Assembly (NCBI RefSeq): GCF_903166545.1 | Contig: NZ_CAESCH010000001.1 | Span: forward strand, 2,236,001-2,300,000 | From: Metabacillus schmidteae | Lineage (GTDB): Bacteria; Bacillota; Bacilli; Bacillales; Bacillaceae | Length of the DNA: 64,000 nucleotides | Reading direction: 5' to 3' | Shown: positions 27,267 through 37,200 of the stretch, piece by piece | How positions within the stretch are numbered: the first letter of the stretch is position 1 | Layout of the letters: each line of letters opens with the position of its first letter | Position numbers and translations under genes: made by a program | Notes under the pieces: model-generated | What the model saw: the letters and a program-made list of their open reading frames with translations, nothing else | The model's database searches: none | What the model was told of the DNA's origin: nothing

Positions 27267-28496
27267 ATGATAAAAAAGATAATAAAATCATATGATTATT
27301 CACTAATATTAGCTGTTATACTACTTTGTGCATTTGGACTTGTTATGGTCTATAGCTCAAGTATGATAACGGCAGTTGCTCGCTATGGATTTGAGCCGGA
27401 TCATTTTTTTCATAGGCAGAAACTAGCTCTCATTGCAGGAGGGGTGGCTTTTCTAGTCATGATGATTCTACCATATAGAGCATTTTTAGATAGCAAAATC
27501 TTAAAGTTCATAGTTTTTGGTTCAATCGGACTTTTAGGATCATTGTTTTTTATTGGACATGTTGCCGGAAATGCACAAAGCTGGATAAAACTAGGTGGAA
27601 TGAGCATACAACCGGGTGAATTTGTAAAGCTTAGTGTCATTATATATTTAGCTGCTGTTTATGATAAAAAGCAAACCTATATTGATGAATTTGGTCGTGG
27701 GGTATTACCACCGCTTATTTTTACTGGGCTCATATGTTTCTTTGTCGTCATTCAGCCTGACTTTGGTACAGCATTCATCATTGGGATGATAGCTGTTTGT
27801 ATGATTGTTTCATCAGGTATGGCAATAAAAAGTATGTTAAAGCTCATTTCTTTATTGTTTTTATTTGGACTACTTATGTCCCCGTATATCATTATAAAAG
27901 GTTTTTTTAGTGACGAACAGCTCAGCCGTTTTACTGGCGTAACTGATCCGTTTGGAAACGAAGGGGGAGCAGGTTATCAATTAGTTAACTCTTTCTATGC
28001 AATTGGATCAGGCGGATTAAAGGGGCTAGGGTTAGGGCAAAGTGTTCAGAAATACGGTTATTTGCCAGAATCACATACAGATTTTATCATGGCAATTATT
28101 GCTGAAGAACTGGGTATTCTTGGTGTTTTGTTTGTTTTAGTTTTATTGACCTTTGTTGTTTTAAAAGGGTTCGCTATTGCGCGTAAATGTCAGGATCCAT
28201 TCGGCACATTATTAGCTGTAGGGATATCAAGCATGATTGCTATTCAGTCTATGATTAATTTAGGTGGATTAACAGGACTTATACCAATCACAGGTGTACC
28301 TTTACCTTTTATCAGTTATGGAGGATCTTCAATCTTATTATTGTTAATTTCTATGGGTCTACTAGTCAATGTCTCAATGTTTACAAACTACAGGGAAATA
28401 TATAAAAAACCAATCCGATCAGAGCAATCAGCTACAAATAATATAAAGGCAGTCCAACCTGGAGAGAAATCTGTTTTTAAAGTTTTTAAAGGCTAA
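27267..28496 (+). CDS. ftsW: FtsW, SEDS-family peptidoglycan glycosyltransferase
   Basis: A 409-residue SEDS protein with about ten membrane spans. It polymerises septal glycan together with a class B PBP (PBP2B, encoded at 58 kb). Conserved parts include QPDFGTAF, the extracellular loop with GLGLGQSVQKYGYLPESHTDFI and the final IPFISYGGSS-like PLPFISYGGSS. ATG at 27267 is chosen because of AAGGAAG just upstream; the frame from 27240 has no ribosome site. It lies outside the dcw cluster, as in B. subtilis (YlaO). Confidence 0.95.
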   Translation: MIKKIIKSYDYSLILAVILLCAFGLVMVYSSSMITAVARYGFEPDHFFHRQKLALIAGGVAFLVMMILPYRAFLDSKILKFIVFGSIGLLGSLFFIGHVAGNAQSWIKLGGMSIQPGEFVKLSVIIYLAAVYDKKQTYIDEFGRGVLPPLIFTGLICFFVVIQPDFGTAFIIGMIAVCMIVSSGMAIKSMLKLISLLFLFGLLMSPYIIIKGFFSDEQLSRFTGVTDPFGNEGGAGYQLVNSFYAIGSGGLKGLGLGQSVQKYGYLPESHTDFIMAIIAEELGILGVLFVLVLLTFVVLKGFAIARKCQDPFGTLLAVGISSMIAIQSMINLGGLTGLIPITGVPLPFISYGGSSILLLLISMGLLVNVSMFTNYREIYKKPIRSEQSATNNIKAVQPGEKSVFKVFKG

Positions 28497-28516
28497 CAAA
28501 TGATGTTAGCCTTTTT
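28488..28516 (+). terminator. Terminator of ftsW
   Basis: AAAGGCTAAC (28488-28497) pairs with GTTAGCCTTT (28505-28514), and the stop codon lies in the stem. The following T run merges into the 8-bp duplication flanking the MITE-like element. Confidence 0.85.
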
Positions 28517-28523
28517 ACTTTTT

Positions 28524-28748
28524 GGCTGTTTTCGCAAAGATTGTGGCTTTTAAAACACTATTTTAACTCTATAGTGGAATGGAGCGGAAGACACTCGACT
28601 CCTGCGGGAAGTGAGGAAAGGCTGGAGACCCCGCAGGCGCAGCCGAGCCGAGGAGGCTCAGCTTCCTCCCCGGCGCATGGAGTAATTGTAGCGCAATGGA
28701 ACGGGCTAGTTTTAACCTTTATCTGCAACAAAGTATGCGAAAACAGCC
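28524..28748. mobile_element. MITE-like non-autonomous element with 13-bp terminal inverted repeats
   Basis: GGCTGTTTTCGCA at 28524-28536 and its exact complement at 28736-28748 bound 225 bp without a plausible ORF; similarity continues inward (TTGTGGC versus TTGTTGC). The direct repeat TACTTTTT flanks it exactly (28516-28523 and 28749-28756), an 8-bp target duplication. The core is GC-rich against AT-rich surroundings and folds well: CTGCGGG with CCCGCAG, and GAGCC-GAGGA-GGCTC. I recall near-identical GC-rich palindromes scattered through Bacillaceae genomes. No transposase is in the window. The parent IS family is undetermined; 8-bp duplications occur in several. Confidence 0.75.
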
Positions 28749-28756
28749 TACTTTTT

Positions 28757-28861
28757 TTAGTCATTTTTTGGGAAGAGCATTGCGACTCCATAAATGCAAG
28801 AAGTAAAGTCTGTTTACAGTTTATTTTTAAACATACATTTGAGAATAAATCATTTATATTT
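28757..28861. other. ftsW-ctaA intergenic remainder (pycA locus in relatives)
   Basis: No gene seen. In B. subtilis pycA (pyruvate carboxylase) lies at this place; here no trace of its coding sequence is visible. Confidence 0.6.
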
Positions 28862-28903
28862 TCAAAAAAAATATACATAAAACCAATGATTGGCTTTATG
28901 TAC
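28862..28903 (-). terminator. Terminator of ctaA
   Basis: On the minus strand TACATAAA-GCCAAT and its complement form a hairpin followed by a run of T. Confidence 0.75.
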
Positions 28904-28925
28904 ATTTGATTTAATATGGAACAGT

Positions 28926-29873
28926 TCAAGAAAAATTTTGATCACTTGTAGAGCTGACTTCAGCATTCATATTACTTCTACTAACAAGTAATAAAAAGTA
29001 ACTAAGTAGTCCAAATAAACAAGAAATAATAAGAGCATGTGCTAGTGATACATACAAGTTTAATCCGGTTAGAACAACCAGTGCACCTGAGGTTACTTGC
29101 ATTGACACTAAAATGAAAGCTAGAATCCAACCCCAGTAGATGACCTTTTGATTACTATGATATTTAAGTGCGCGCCAAGCTGTGTAAGTGATCCAAATAA
29201 AAACAATAGCAGCAGCTGTTCGATGTCCCATTTGAATCCATTCGTGAAGGGTAGTAGGTAATCCATTTGCTCTACTACTACAAATTGGCCATTTGGGACA
29301 CGCGAGGCTTGCCCCTTTATGCCTCACATAAGCCCCCGTATATACGACAATATACGTATAGACTATAATTCCGACCATATGGAATTTCATTGTTTTGTCA
29401 ATTATAAGCGCTTTCGAATCAAATTTTTTATCTACTTCAAAAATTAATAAAGTCAAAAGCAACACAGATGCAAAAGATATAAGTGAAATACCGAAATGGA
29501 GAGCTAGTACAGCATCTGATTGTCCCCATTTAACAGCTGCTGCTCCAATCAACGCCTGTAATACTAAGAAAAAGATAGATAGAACAGCTAAAAACTTCGT
29601 TTCTCTTATATGGCCAATTTTTCTCCATGACCATAATGAAAGGATGAGAACGGCTACACCAGCAAGTCCACTGACAAGTCGATGACTTAGTTCTACTACA
29701 AGTTCAAAAGTAATTTGGCTCGGAACAAGCTCACCATGACATAATGGCCAAGAATCTCCACATCCTGCACCTGACTCAGTCTTTGTTACAAGGGCTCCTC
29801 CGATTAACACGAACAACATAATAATTGTTGTGATAACAGCGAACCATTTAAGAGCACGTTGCAAAATGTTCAC
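28926..29873 (-). CDS. ctaA: Heme A synthase
   Basis: A 315-residue protein with eight membrane spans in two four-helix halves. It oxidises heme O to heme A for the aa3/caa3 oxidases. Extracellular cysteine pairs typical of Bacillus CtaA are present: Cys38/Cys45 in GCGDSWPLC and a second pair in ACPKWPIC. The ELSHR motif provides the conserved Glu and a heme-ligand His. Divergent from ctaB across 612 bp, as in B. subtilis. Confidence 0.95.
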   Translation of the reverse strand: MNILQRALKWFAVITTIIMLFVLIGGALVTKTESGAGCGDSWPLCHGELVPSQITFELVVELSHRLVSGLAGVAVLILSLWSWRKIGHIRETKFLAVLSIFFLVLQALIGAAAVKWGQSDAVLALHFGISLISFASVLLLTLLIFEVDKKFDSKALIIDKTMKFHMVGIIVYTYIVVYTGAYVRHKGASLACPKWPICSSRANGLPTTLHEWIQMGHRTAAAIVFIWITYTAWRALKYHSNQKVIYWGWILAFILVSMQVTSGALVVLTGLNLYVSLAHALIISCLFGLLSYFLLLVSRSNMNAEVSSTSDQNFS

Positions 29874-30485
29874 CTACTTATATAATTGGTATAAATAATA
29901 GTAAATACTCATCGTATAGTACACAATGTAGAAGAAAAAGACAATAAATTAATGGAAATGTTCACAAAGTTATTAGATATTTTTGTTAAACGCTTACTGT
30001 CTATGTAGATGTAAATAATCTGTGATGGATAAATAAAAACAAAATTTATAGAAAAATTTTACTTAAATGTATAGAAAGGGTTGAATATTCAATAGGATTT
30101 TGCTAGAAATAGATATGTGTTCATTTTCTATAAACTCTTTATGAAAAAGGGATTCGTATACAGAAATATGATAAAATAGGGAAGCTTAAGGATATAGCTA
30201 TCACTTTATTACAATTTCTCGTTTCACAATTTCGACATAAATACTTCATAAATTGTTCACAATTGATAGGGGAATTATGTTTTAATATCAAGTAGACCAT
30301 TTTTAAATCATCATTTTTTTAGTATCATAAGATGTAGAAAATCAGGATGTTGGAACCGCCTTCAAAAGTGCTGTCTATTAATGTTAATTATGAAAGATCA
30401 TTTTAATATGTAGTAGATAGTATTTTAACTTTAAGTGCTTACTCTAAAGTAAATGAGGGAATGAAGGAGGTAAGGAGGTATAAAG
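29874..30485. other. ctaA-ctaB divergent control region
   Basis: 612 bp of AT-rich sequence with no ORF having a ribosome site. By analogy with B. subtilis it should contain ResD-type control sites for both directions, but I could not assign one, and no clean sigma-A promoter or cre site stands out. Confidence 0.4.
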
Positions 30486-31415
30486 TTGGCTAATACAAAA
30501 GCTTTGGATGATGCGACTGTTAAACATCATTCAAATGATATAGAGGAAACAACATTATGGAAAGATTTCCTCTCACTAATAAAGGTAGGGATTGTAAATT
30601 CCAATGCAATTACTACATTCACTGGTATCTGGCTAGCACTTTATTTTAGTGATAAAAGTTTTTTATCAAATATAGATGTTGTCTTATTTACTTTAATAGG
30701 CTCATCTCTTGTAATTGCTGGATCATGTGCAATTAATAATTATTATGACCGTGATATCGACTATTTGATGGAAAGAACTAAAGACAGACCGACAGTCACA
30801 GGGAAAATGAATCCACTACATGCATTATGGGTAGGAATATTACTCTTAACTATAGGATTTGCTCTTATGCTTATGACAACATTAACCGCTACAATTATTT
30901 CGTTAGTTGGAGTTGTCACTTACATATTTCTCTATACAATGTGGTCAAAACGTCTTTACACTATTAATACAGTGATTGGTAGTATAAGTGGTGCTGTACC
31001 ACCACTTATAGGATGGGCGGCAATTGATTCCAACTTAAGTGTTATGGCCTGGGTGCTGTTTTTAATTATGTTTATTTGGCAGCCACCACATTTCTTAGCA
31101 TTGGCGATGAGAAGGACAGAGGAGTATCGCGCTGCGAAAATTCCAATGCTTCCGGTTGTTCATGGCTTTGATATAACAAAACGTCAAATCATGGTTTGGA
31201 TTGTATGTCTCCTACCTCTACCGTTCTATTTATATGAACTGGGAACTGGTTTTCTTATCTTGGCAACATTGTTAAATGTAGGTTGGATTATTATTGGAAT
31301 AAAAGGCTTTAAAAACAAAGAGTTGGAATTGAAGTGGGCAACAAAAATGTTTGTGTACTCGATTAACTATTTAACAATTCTGTTTGTATCAATGGTTCTT
31401 TTTACCATTGTTTAA
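30486..31415 (+). CDS. ctaB: Protoheme IX farnesyltransferase (heme O synthase)
   Basis: A 309-residue UbiA-family prenyltransferase with nine membrane spans. It adds the farnesyl group to heme B, giving the heme O used by CtaA. The Asp-rich prenyl-diphosphate motif is [19 protein letters not shown], with the second polar loop around YTMWSKR. The start is TTG at 30486 after AAGGAGGT. First gene of the cta operon. Confidence 0.95.
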   Translation: MANTKALDDATVKHHSNDIEETTLWKDFLSLIKVGIVNSNAITTFTGIWLALYFSDKSFLSNIDVVLFTLIGSSLVIAGSCAINNYYDRDIDYLMERTKDRPTVTGKMNPLHALWVGILLLTIGFALMLMTTLTATIISLVGVVTYIFLYTMWSKRLYTINTVIGSISGAVPPLIGWAAIDSNLSVMAWVLFLIMFIWQPPHFLALAMRRTEEYRAAKIPMLPVVHGFDITKRQIMVWIVCLLPLPFYLYELGTGFLILATLLNVGWIIIGIKGFKNKELELKWATKMFVYSINYLTILFVSMVLFTIV

Positions 31416-31514
31416 TCTTTAAATTCTTTCTTAATAAGAATTTATTTATAAAGAGTTCCTGTACTTTAACATGATAGGAATTTTAAATTAATGAAAGAGG
31501 GGTTTGATTTAGCT

Positions 31515-32594
31515 ATGAGAAAATGGCTGACAAAGTGGCGTCTATTATCACTATTTGCCTTAATGACGCTTGTCTTGGCCGGCTGTGGTGAACCGTTTCT
31601 TTCCACGCTAAAGCCTGCTGGTGAAGTAGCGGATATGCAATATGACCTAATGGTGTTAAGTACACTTATAATGGTTGTAGTCATTGCAGTCGTAACAGTA
31701 ATCTTCGTTTACGTTGTCATTAAGTTCCGTAGACGTAAAGGAGAAGAGAACAACATTCCTGTACAGGTTGAAGGGAATCATAAGCTAGAAATCATTTGGA
31801 CTGTTATTCCTATTCTTTTACTTCTTGTCTTATCTGTTCCAGTTGTTTCTGCAACATTTAAACTTGCGGAAGTAGATGCAATCGATGATGAGAATCGTAA
31901 GCCTGAAGATGCGATCGTTGTTAACGTTCGTGCTAATCTTTATTGGTGGGAATTCGAATATCCTGACTACGGAGTCATCACTAGTCAAGATTTAATTGTT
32001 CCAACTGATGAAAAAGTCTACTTTAACTTGATTGCATCAGATGTTAAGCACTCATTTTGGATTCCATCCGCAGGTGGTAAGATGGATACTAACGTAGACA
32101 ATGTCAACCAAATGTGGTTGAAATTTGACTCAGAAAGAGCTGACCAAGCTGGCGAGTATTTCTATGGAAAATGTGCTGAACTATGTGGACCTTCACATGG
32201 ACTAATGGATTTTAAAGTAAAAGCAATTTCTAGAGACGAGTTTGACCAATGGGTCTCTGATATGAAAAATTCAAAAGCAGTTGCATCAACTGACTTAGCT
32301 GTACAAGGTGAGCAATTGTTTGAGGAAAAAGGCTGTATCGCTTGTCATGCTGTTTCTCCAACAGACGAAAGACCTGCTGCAGCAAGAACTGCTCCTAACT
32401 TAGCAACATTTGGTGAACGCGCACGTGTAGCTGGTGTGCTTGAGCATAATGAAGAAAATGTTCGCAAATGGTTAGAGGATCCAGAGACATATAAGCCTGC
32501 TAATAAAATGACAGGAACTTATGATAAATTAACTGATCAAGAGCTTGATGCTCTAACAGAATATTTAATGGGATTAAAAGTCTCTACTAATTAA
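31515..32594 (+). CDS. ctaC: Cytochrome caa3 oxidase subunit II with fused cytochrome c
   Basis: A 359-residue lipoprotein precursor. The signal ends in lipobox LVLAGC (Cys24). Two membrane helices are followed by the CuA cupredoxin domain (CAELCGPSHGLMDF) and a C-terminal heme c domain with CIACH, which marks it as a caa3-type enzyme. ATG at 31515 is chosen with GAAAGAGGGG at 31494-31503; the ATG at 31491 would add eight residues and has a poorer ribosome site. It accepts electrons from membrane cytochromes c. Confidence 0.95.
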   Translation: MRKWLTKWRLLSLFALMTLVLAGCGEPFLSTLKPAGEVADMQYDLMVLSTLIMVVVIAVVTVIFVYVVIKFRRRKGEENNIPVQVEGNHKLEIIWTVIPILLLLVLSVPVVSATFKLAEVDAIDDENRKPEDAIVVNVRANLYWWEFEYPDYGVITSQDLIVPTDEKVYFNLIASDVKHSFWIPSAGGKMDTNVDNVNQMWLKFDSERADQAGEYFYGKCAELCGPSHGLMDFKVKAISRDEFDQWVSDMKNSKAVASTDLAVQGEQLFEEKGCIACHAVSPTDERPAAARTAPNLATFGERARVAGVLEHNEENVRKWLEDPETYKPANKMTGTYDKLTDQELDALTEYLMGLKVSTN

Positions 32595-32626
32595 TTTTTG
32601 AGCAAAATGAAAAGGGAGGTAACACT

Positions 32627-34492
32627 GTGAGCACGTTAACTCAGAAAAAAGGGGTCGGTGCGACAATTTGGGACTACTTAACAACAGTAGATCATAAGAA
32701 AATCGCCATCCTTTACCTGATATCCGGTGGCTTCTTCTTCCTTGTTGGTGGATTAGAAGCAATGCTGATCCGCATTCAGCTAGCGATTCCGAATAATGAT
32801 TTTGTTAGTGCCGGGTTATATAACGAAATATTAACCATGCACGGAACAACAATGATATTTCTAGCTGCAATGCCGTTATTATTCGCATTAATGAATGCGG
32901 TTGTACCATTACAAATTGGTGCTCGTGATGTAGCATTTCCATTTTTAAACTCTTTAGGTTTTTGGTTATTCTTCTTTGGAGGAGTTTTCTTAAACTTGAG
33001 CTGGTTCTTAGGTGGAGCACCAGATGCAGGTTGGACTTCATATGCATCTCTTGCATTAGAATCACCAGGTCATGGTGTTGATTTTTACTTACTAGGCTTA
33101 CAGGTTTCAGGTTTAGGTACATTGATTGCAGGGATTAACTTCCTTGTCACAATTATTAATATGCGTGCACCTGGAATGACATATATGCGTATGCCATTAT
33201 TTACTTGGACTACATTTGTTGCATCTGCACTTATTTTATTTGCTTTCCCTGCATTAACAGTAGGTTTAGCATTCTTAATGTTTGATCGATTATTTGGTAC
33301 TGCATTCTTCGATCCTGCATTAGGAGGAAATACAGTTATTTTCGAACATATCTTCTGGATTTTCGGACATCCTGAAGTATATATCTTGATTTTACCTGCA
33401 TTTGGTATTTTCTCAGATATACTTCCGGTATTTGCTAAAAAGCGCTTGTTCGGATATTCATCAATGGTATTTGCAACTGTATTGATTGGATTTCTAGGAT
33501 TCATGGTTTGGGCTCACCACATGTTTACGACAGGTTTAGGGCCAATTGCTAACGCTATTTTCGCTGTTGCTACAATGGCTATTGCAGTTCCAACCGGAAT
33601 AAAGATTTTTAACTGGTTATTTACTATTTGGGGTGGATCCATTCGTTTCTCATCACCAATGGTATGGTCAGTTGCATTTATCCCTACATTCGTAATGGGT
33701 GGAGTAACAGGAGTAATGCTTGCTGCAGCTGCAGCCGACTATCAGTACCATGATAGTTACTTCGTAGTCGCTCACTTCCACTATGTAATCGTAGGTGGGG
33801 TAGTATTCTCATTATTTGCTGGTGCTATCTATTGGTGGCCAACAATGTTCGGTAAAATGTTAAATGAAAAATTAAATATGGTGATCTTTGTACTATTCTT
33901 TACTGGATTCCATTTAACGTTCTTTATTCAACATTTCTTAGGTTTAATGGGTATGCCACGTCGTGTATTTACTTTCTTACCTGGTCAAGGTTTAGATACA
34001 GGTAACTTTATTAGTACAATTGGTGCTTTCTTAATGGCAGCAGCGACTATTCTTTTACTTCTAAATATCGTAGTGACTGCTGTTAAAGGTAAAAAGGTTG
34101 GAAGAGATCCTTGGGGAGAAGGTCGTACGTTAGAGTGGGCAATTTCTTCACCTCCTCCAGAATATAACTTTAAACAAACTCCACTAGTACGTGGATTAGA
34201 TCCATTATGGATTGAAAAGATGGAAGGTAATAAAGAAATGACACCAGCTGAACCACTTGGCGACATTCATATGCCTAATGGTTCAATCTTACCGTTTGTA
34301 ATGTCATTTGGTTTATTCATCGTTTCATTTGGATTAATGTACCGTGAAGATCACATTTGGGCACTTCCTGCGATATTTATTGGTTTCATTATTACGTTTG
34401 GATGTATGTTCTTGCGTTCTGTTATTGATGACCACGGATATCATATCCATAAAGAAGATCTACTTAATGAAGATAAAGGGGGGAAAGCATAA
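32627..34492 (+). CDS. ctaD: Cytochrome caa3 oxidase subunit I
   Basis: A 621-residue heme-copper oxidase core with at least twelve membrane spans. Metal-ligand regions are visible: HPEVYILILPAFG (CuB His and cross-linked Tyr), AHHMFTTG and HFHYVIVGG (heme a and a3 ligands). Length is close to B. subtilis CtaD. GTG start at 32627 after GGGAGGT. Its stop overlaps the ctaE ATG by one base. Confidence 0.97.
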   Translation: MSTLTQKKGVGATIWDYLTTVDHKKIAILYLISGGFFFLVGGLEAMLIRIQLAIPNNDFVSAGLYNEILTMHGTTMIFLAAMPLLFALMNAVVPLQIGARDVAFPFLNSLGFWLFFFGGVFLNLSWFLGGAPDAGWTSYASLALESPGHGVDFYLLGLQVSGLGTLIAGINFLVTIINMRAPGMTYMRMPLFTWTTFVASALILFAFPALTVGLAFLMFDRLFGTAFFDPALGGNTVIFEHIFWIFGHPEVYILILPAFGIFSDILPVFAKKRLFGYSSMVFATVLIGFLGFMVWAHHMFTTGLGPIANAIFAVATMAIAVPTGIKIFNWLFTIWGGSIRFSSPMVWSVAFIPTFVMGGVTGVMLAAAAADYQYHDSYFVVAHFHYVIVGGVVFSLFAGAIYWWPTMFGKMLNEKLNMVIFVLFFTGFHLTFFIQHFLGLMGMPRRVFTFLPGQGLDTGNFISTIGAFLMAAATILLLLNIVVTAVKGKKVGRDPWGEGRTLEWAISSPPPEYNFKQTPLVRGLDPLWIEKMEGNKEMTPAEPLGDIHMPNGSILPFVMSFGLFIVSFGLMYREDHIWALPAIFIGFIITFGCMFLRSVIDDHGYHIHKEDLLNEDKGGKA

Positions 34493-35118
34493 TGGCATCT
34501 GTTGAAGAAAAATTAACAGCTGAAAATTTTCCTGCTGCGCCTGAAAAAGCTACCCTCGAAGGAAAGAATAAATTTATAGGATTTTGGTTATTTCTAGGTG
34601 GAGAAACAGTATTGTTTGCAACACTTTTTGCAACATTCTTAGCTTTAAGGGAATCAACCGCAGGTGGTGCAACAACTCAAGAGCTTTTTGAGATTCCACT
34701 TGTATTTGCTGCAACTATGTTACTTTTAACTTCGAGTTTAACAAGTGTATATGCTATGTATCACATGAAAAACTTTAACTTTGGAAAAATGCAGTTGTGG
34801 TTGATTATTACTGTACTTCTAGGTCTAGCCTTCCTAATCCTGGAGATCTATGAGTTCAATCACTATGTTCATGAGTTTCACTTCACAATTACTGGAAGTG
34901 CACTTGGTTCATCTTTCTACACTTTAGTTGGAACACACGGACTTCACGTTGCTTTTGGTCTTCTTTGGATCACTACACTTATTGTTAGAAACGCAAAACG
35001 TGGAATAAGCTTGTATAATGCACCTAAATATTATGTAGCAAGTTTATACTGGCACTTTATTGACGTAGTTTGGGTGTTCATTTTTACAGTTGTATACTTA
35101 ATGGGAATGGTGGGATAA
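34492..35118 (+). CDS. ctaE: Cytochrome caa3 oxidase subunit III
   Basis: A 208-residue protein with five membrane spans, typical of the short subunit III of bacterial oxidases. Conserved HGLHVAFGLLW and YWHFIDVVWVFIF are present. It stabilises the proton pathway of subunit I. It starts within the ctaD stop (TAATGG), with GGGGGGAAAG as ribosome site. Confidence 0.96.
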   Translation: MASVEEKLTAENFPAAPEKATLEGKNKFIGFWLFLGGETVLFATLFATFLALRESTAGGATTQELFEIPLVFAATMLLLTSSLTSVYAMYHMKNFNFGKMQLWLIITVLLGLAFLILEIYEFNHYVHEFHFTITGSALGSSFYTLVGTHGLHVAFGLLWITTLIVRNAKRGISLYNAPKYYVASLYWHFIDVVWVFIFTVVYLMGMVG

Positions 35119-35122
35119 ACTG

Positions 35123-35455
35123 ATGGCAAATAATCATAATTCAGCAAACCCTAAAGTAGACTTAGCCTATCGACGTAAGAAAAATGCAGAAGATATGAAA
35201 CACCAAGTCATTACTTTTGGGATGATGATCTTCTTAACAATTGTTGCTTTTATCGCAGTAGGGTATGATGGAATTGGAGAATGGTTTAAGATTCCATTTA
35301 TTATTACTCTTGCGGTGATACAGGTTATTTTTCAACTTTATTATTTCATGCATATGAGCCACAAAGGTCATGAAACTCCGGCGTTATTCTTATTTTCTGG
35401 AGTAGGGGTTGCAGCCTTAACAGTATTAACATTTGTTACTATTATTTGGTGGTAA
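35123..35455 (+). CDS. ctaF: Cytochrome caa3 oxidase subunit IV
   Basis: A 110-residue protein with three membrane spans and a hydrophilic N-terminus; the QLYYFMHMSHKG motif is typical of subunit IVB/CtaF. It begins 4 nt after ctaE. Last gene before the operon terminator. Confidence 0.93.
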   Translation: MANNHNSANPKVDLAYRRKKNAEDMKHQVITFGMMIFLTIVAFIAVGYDGIGEWFKIPFIITLAVIQVIFQLYYFMHMSHKGHETPALFLFSGVGVAALTVLTFVTIIWW

Positions 35456-35462
35456 GTATAAT

Positions 35463-35502
35463 AAAAGAGCAATTAGCAAATGAATGCTAATTGCTCTTTT
35501 TT
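35463..35502 (+). terminator. Terminator of ctaBCDEF
   Basis: AAAAGAGCAATTAGCA and TGCTAATTGCTCTTTT around a 6-nt loop, followed by T. Confidence 0.9.
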
Positions 35503-35574
35503 ATGATAAAAAAAATCCATAACTGAAGACAAACTTAGAATGTTATTACAACTCGATTTGTCATAGAACGTTCA

Positions 35575-35603
35575 TTGATACAAAATTCGTGGAAGTGTAT
35601 AAT
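35575..35603 (+). promoter_or_regulatory. Sigma-A promoter of ctaG
   Basis: TTGATA (35575-35580), 17-bp spacer, perfect TATAAT (35598-35603). It shows that ctaG can be transcribed apart from ctaBCDEF. Confidence 0.8.
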
Positions 35604-35638
35604 ATTCTCTGAAGGACTAGCTAAGGAGCTGAATGAAC

Positions 35639-36541
35639 ATGAGCTTTGATATATTTGGATTTCGTGCTTTATGGAGTCCTTATTTTCTTATTGTGATATT
35701 ATTAATTACTGCGCTCTATTTTATGATTATTGGACCTTGGAAAGGGAAATTTAAGGGAAGCTCACCTGTGCCTATTAAACAACAGCTACTATTTGTTTCG
35801 GCAATTCTGTTTCTTTACATTAGTAAAGGTAGCCCTGTTGATCTTTTAGGACATATAATGTTTAGTGCACATATGACTCAGATGGCTATTCTATATTTAG
35901 TTGTTCCGCCTCTACTTATATTAGGAATTCCTAATTGGCTTTGGAAAACAATTCTATATCGGCCAATAATAAAACCTGTTATGGAAGTTTTTACCAATCC
36001 AATTGTCGCGCTGATATTGTTTAATGGGATTTTTTCTCTCTATCATGTTCCATTAATATTTGATTTTGTGAAAACAGATTCATTTTATCATTCAATCATG
36101 ACAACGCTTATTTTTTTAGGAGCAATGTGTATGTGGTGGCCTTTACTTACTACATTACCAGATTGGAAGTCACTTTCTGGTATTAAAAAGGTTGGGTATA
36201 TTTTTGCTGATGGTGTTTTATTAACTCCAGCTTGTGCACTTATAATTTTTGCAAATGACCCGCTATATTTAACTTACTCCGAGCCACAGGCATGGTTAAA
36301 TGCACTTCAATTATGTGTGCCTGCTGATACCTTATCTGGTTTAAATCTAACTGGTCCGGAAATGTTTAACACACTACCTCTTGTTGAGGATCAACAACTT
36401 GGTGGAGTCCTTATGAAAATCATTCAGGAAATTGTATACGGGTCAATTCTTGCCTATATATTCTTCCAATGGGCTCGTAGAGAAAGGGAGAAGGATGAAA
36501 TGGAGATAAGTAAAAACTTCTCACCTGATCCGATTAAATAG
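35639..36541 (+). CDS. ctaG: Cytochrome c oxidase assembly factor CtaG (caa3 type)
   Basis: A 300-residue protein with seven membrane spans. It belongs to the Bacillus-type CtaG family (FGFRALWSP near the start, [13 protein letters not shown] [12 protein letters not shown] and MCMWWPLL), needed for caa3 oxidase formation, probably through copper delivery to CuB. It is unrelated to Cox11. ATG at 35639 is 10 nt from AAGGAG; the ATG at 35633 is only 4 nt away. Confidence 0.93.
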   Translation: MSFDIFGFRALWSPYFLIVILLITALYFMIIGPWKGKFKGSSPVPIKQQLLFVSAILFLYISKGSPVDLLGHIMFSAHMTQMAILYLVVPPLLILGIPNWLWKTILYRPIIKPVMEVFTNPIVALILFNGIFSLYHVPLIFDFVKTDSFYHSIMTTLIFLGAMCMWWPLLTTLPDWKSLSGIKKVGYIFADGVLLTPACALIIFANDPLYLTYSEPQAWLNALQLCVPADTLSGLNLTGPEMFNTLPLVEDQQLGGVLMKIIQEIVYGSILAYIFFQWARREREKDEMEISKNFSPDPIK

Positions 36542-36548
36542 AAATGTT

Positions 36549-36578
36549 TAAGGGCTGACAAACTGTTCGTCAGCCTTT
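36549..36578 (+). terminator. Weak terminator of ctaG
   Basis: AAGGGCTGAC and GTCAGCCTTT hairpin; the T tract is short. Confidence 0.55.
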
Positions 36579-36607
36579 ACATATGTTAAAACAGAAAGGA
36601 TACATTT

Positions 36608-37075
36608 ATGAATACATCATTACCTATTTTACCTACTATAAGTACATCATTTATCGTGCTTAGCGCAATATTAGTTGCAATCGGATGGTATCTAATAAAA
36701 CAGCGTAAAATTGAAGCTCATATGAAAGTTATGTTCTTTGCTGCAATTGCGGCCATCATTTTCTTTATTATATATGCCTCTAGAACAGTTTTTATTGGTA
36801 ACACAGCATTTGGTGGTCCAGATGACATTAAAATTTACTATACGATTTTTCTTATTTTTCATATCACATTAGCAACAGTTGGAGCAGTATTAGGTATTGT
36901 ATCTTTAATTACCGGCTACAAAAAAAACTACCAAAAGCATCGGAAACTTGGACCAGTAACAAGTATAGTGTGGTTTTTTACGGCTATTACAGGTGTAGCT
37001 GTATATTTGCTTTTATATGTTTTTTATCATGGAGGAGAAACAACTTCAGTAATTAAAGCAATATTAGGGTTTTAA
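36608..37075 (+). CDS. DUF420 membrane protein (YozB/CtaM-like)
   Basis: A 155-residue protein with four membrane spans and conserved histidines (KIEAHMKVM, FLIFHITLA, QKHRKLG, FYHGGE), typical of DUF420. In Staphylococcus aureus the DUF420 protein CtaM is required for heme-copper oxidase activity; here the place directly after ctaG supports an oxidase assembly job. The function in this organism is inferred. Confidence 0.85.
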   Translation: MNTSLPILPTISTSFIVLSAILVAIGWYLIKQRKIEAHMKVMFFAAIAAIIFFIIYASRTVFIGNTAFGGPDDIKIYYTIFLIFHITLATVGAVLGIVSLITGYKKNYQKHRKLGPVTSIVWFFTAITGVAVYLLLYVFYHGGETTSVIKAILGF

Positions 37076-37090
37076 ACATATTTCCAAGGT

Positions 37091-37123
37091 GGTTTAGAAT
37101 AAAATATTCTAAACCTTTTTTTT
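37091..37123 (+). terminator. Terminator of the DUF420 gene
   Basis: GGTTTAGAATA and TATTCTAAACC followed by eight T. Confidence 0.9.
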
Positions 37124-37179
37124 ATCCTTTAGGAAGTTATAAAATTCTGTACTGTGGATAGCGTTTCGACTCAAAATGT

Positions 37180-37200
37180 AAAGTTCTGCGAAAAGTTACG
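37180..37200. repeat. Fragment resembling an end of the MITE-like element
   Basis: The 21 bp around TCTGCGAAAAGT closely match the right end of the degraded element at 38808-38930. No partner end was found nearby, so this looks like a solo remnant. A second end-like fragment, GTCTGTTTTCGCT, lies at 37924-37936. Confidence 0.4.

Noticed and set aside
28560..28705. GC-rich folded core as an omega-RNA/HEARO or other catalytic RNA
   Set aside because: No TnpB/IscB gene is adjacent, and the terminal inverted repeats with an 8-bp duplication are better explained by a MITE-like element.
28541..28929. Overlapping ORFs of 122 and 123 residues on both strands over the element
   Set aside because: They are translations of the palindromic repeat, without ribosome sites and with compositional nonsense.
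29985..30002. cre (CcpA) site between ctaA and ctaB (TGTTAAACGCTTAC)
   Set aside because: The left half-site does not align with the consensus when the central CG is matched; spacing is off by one.
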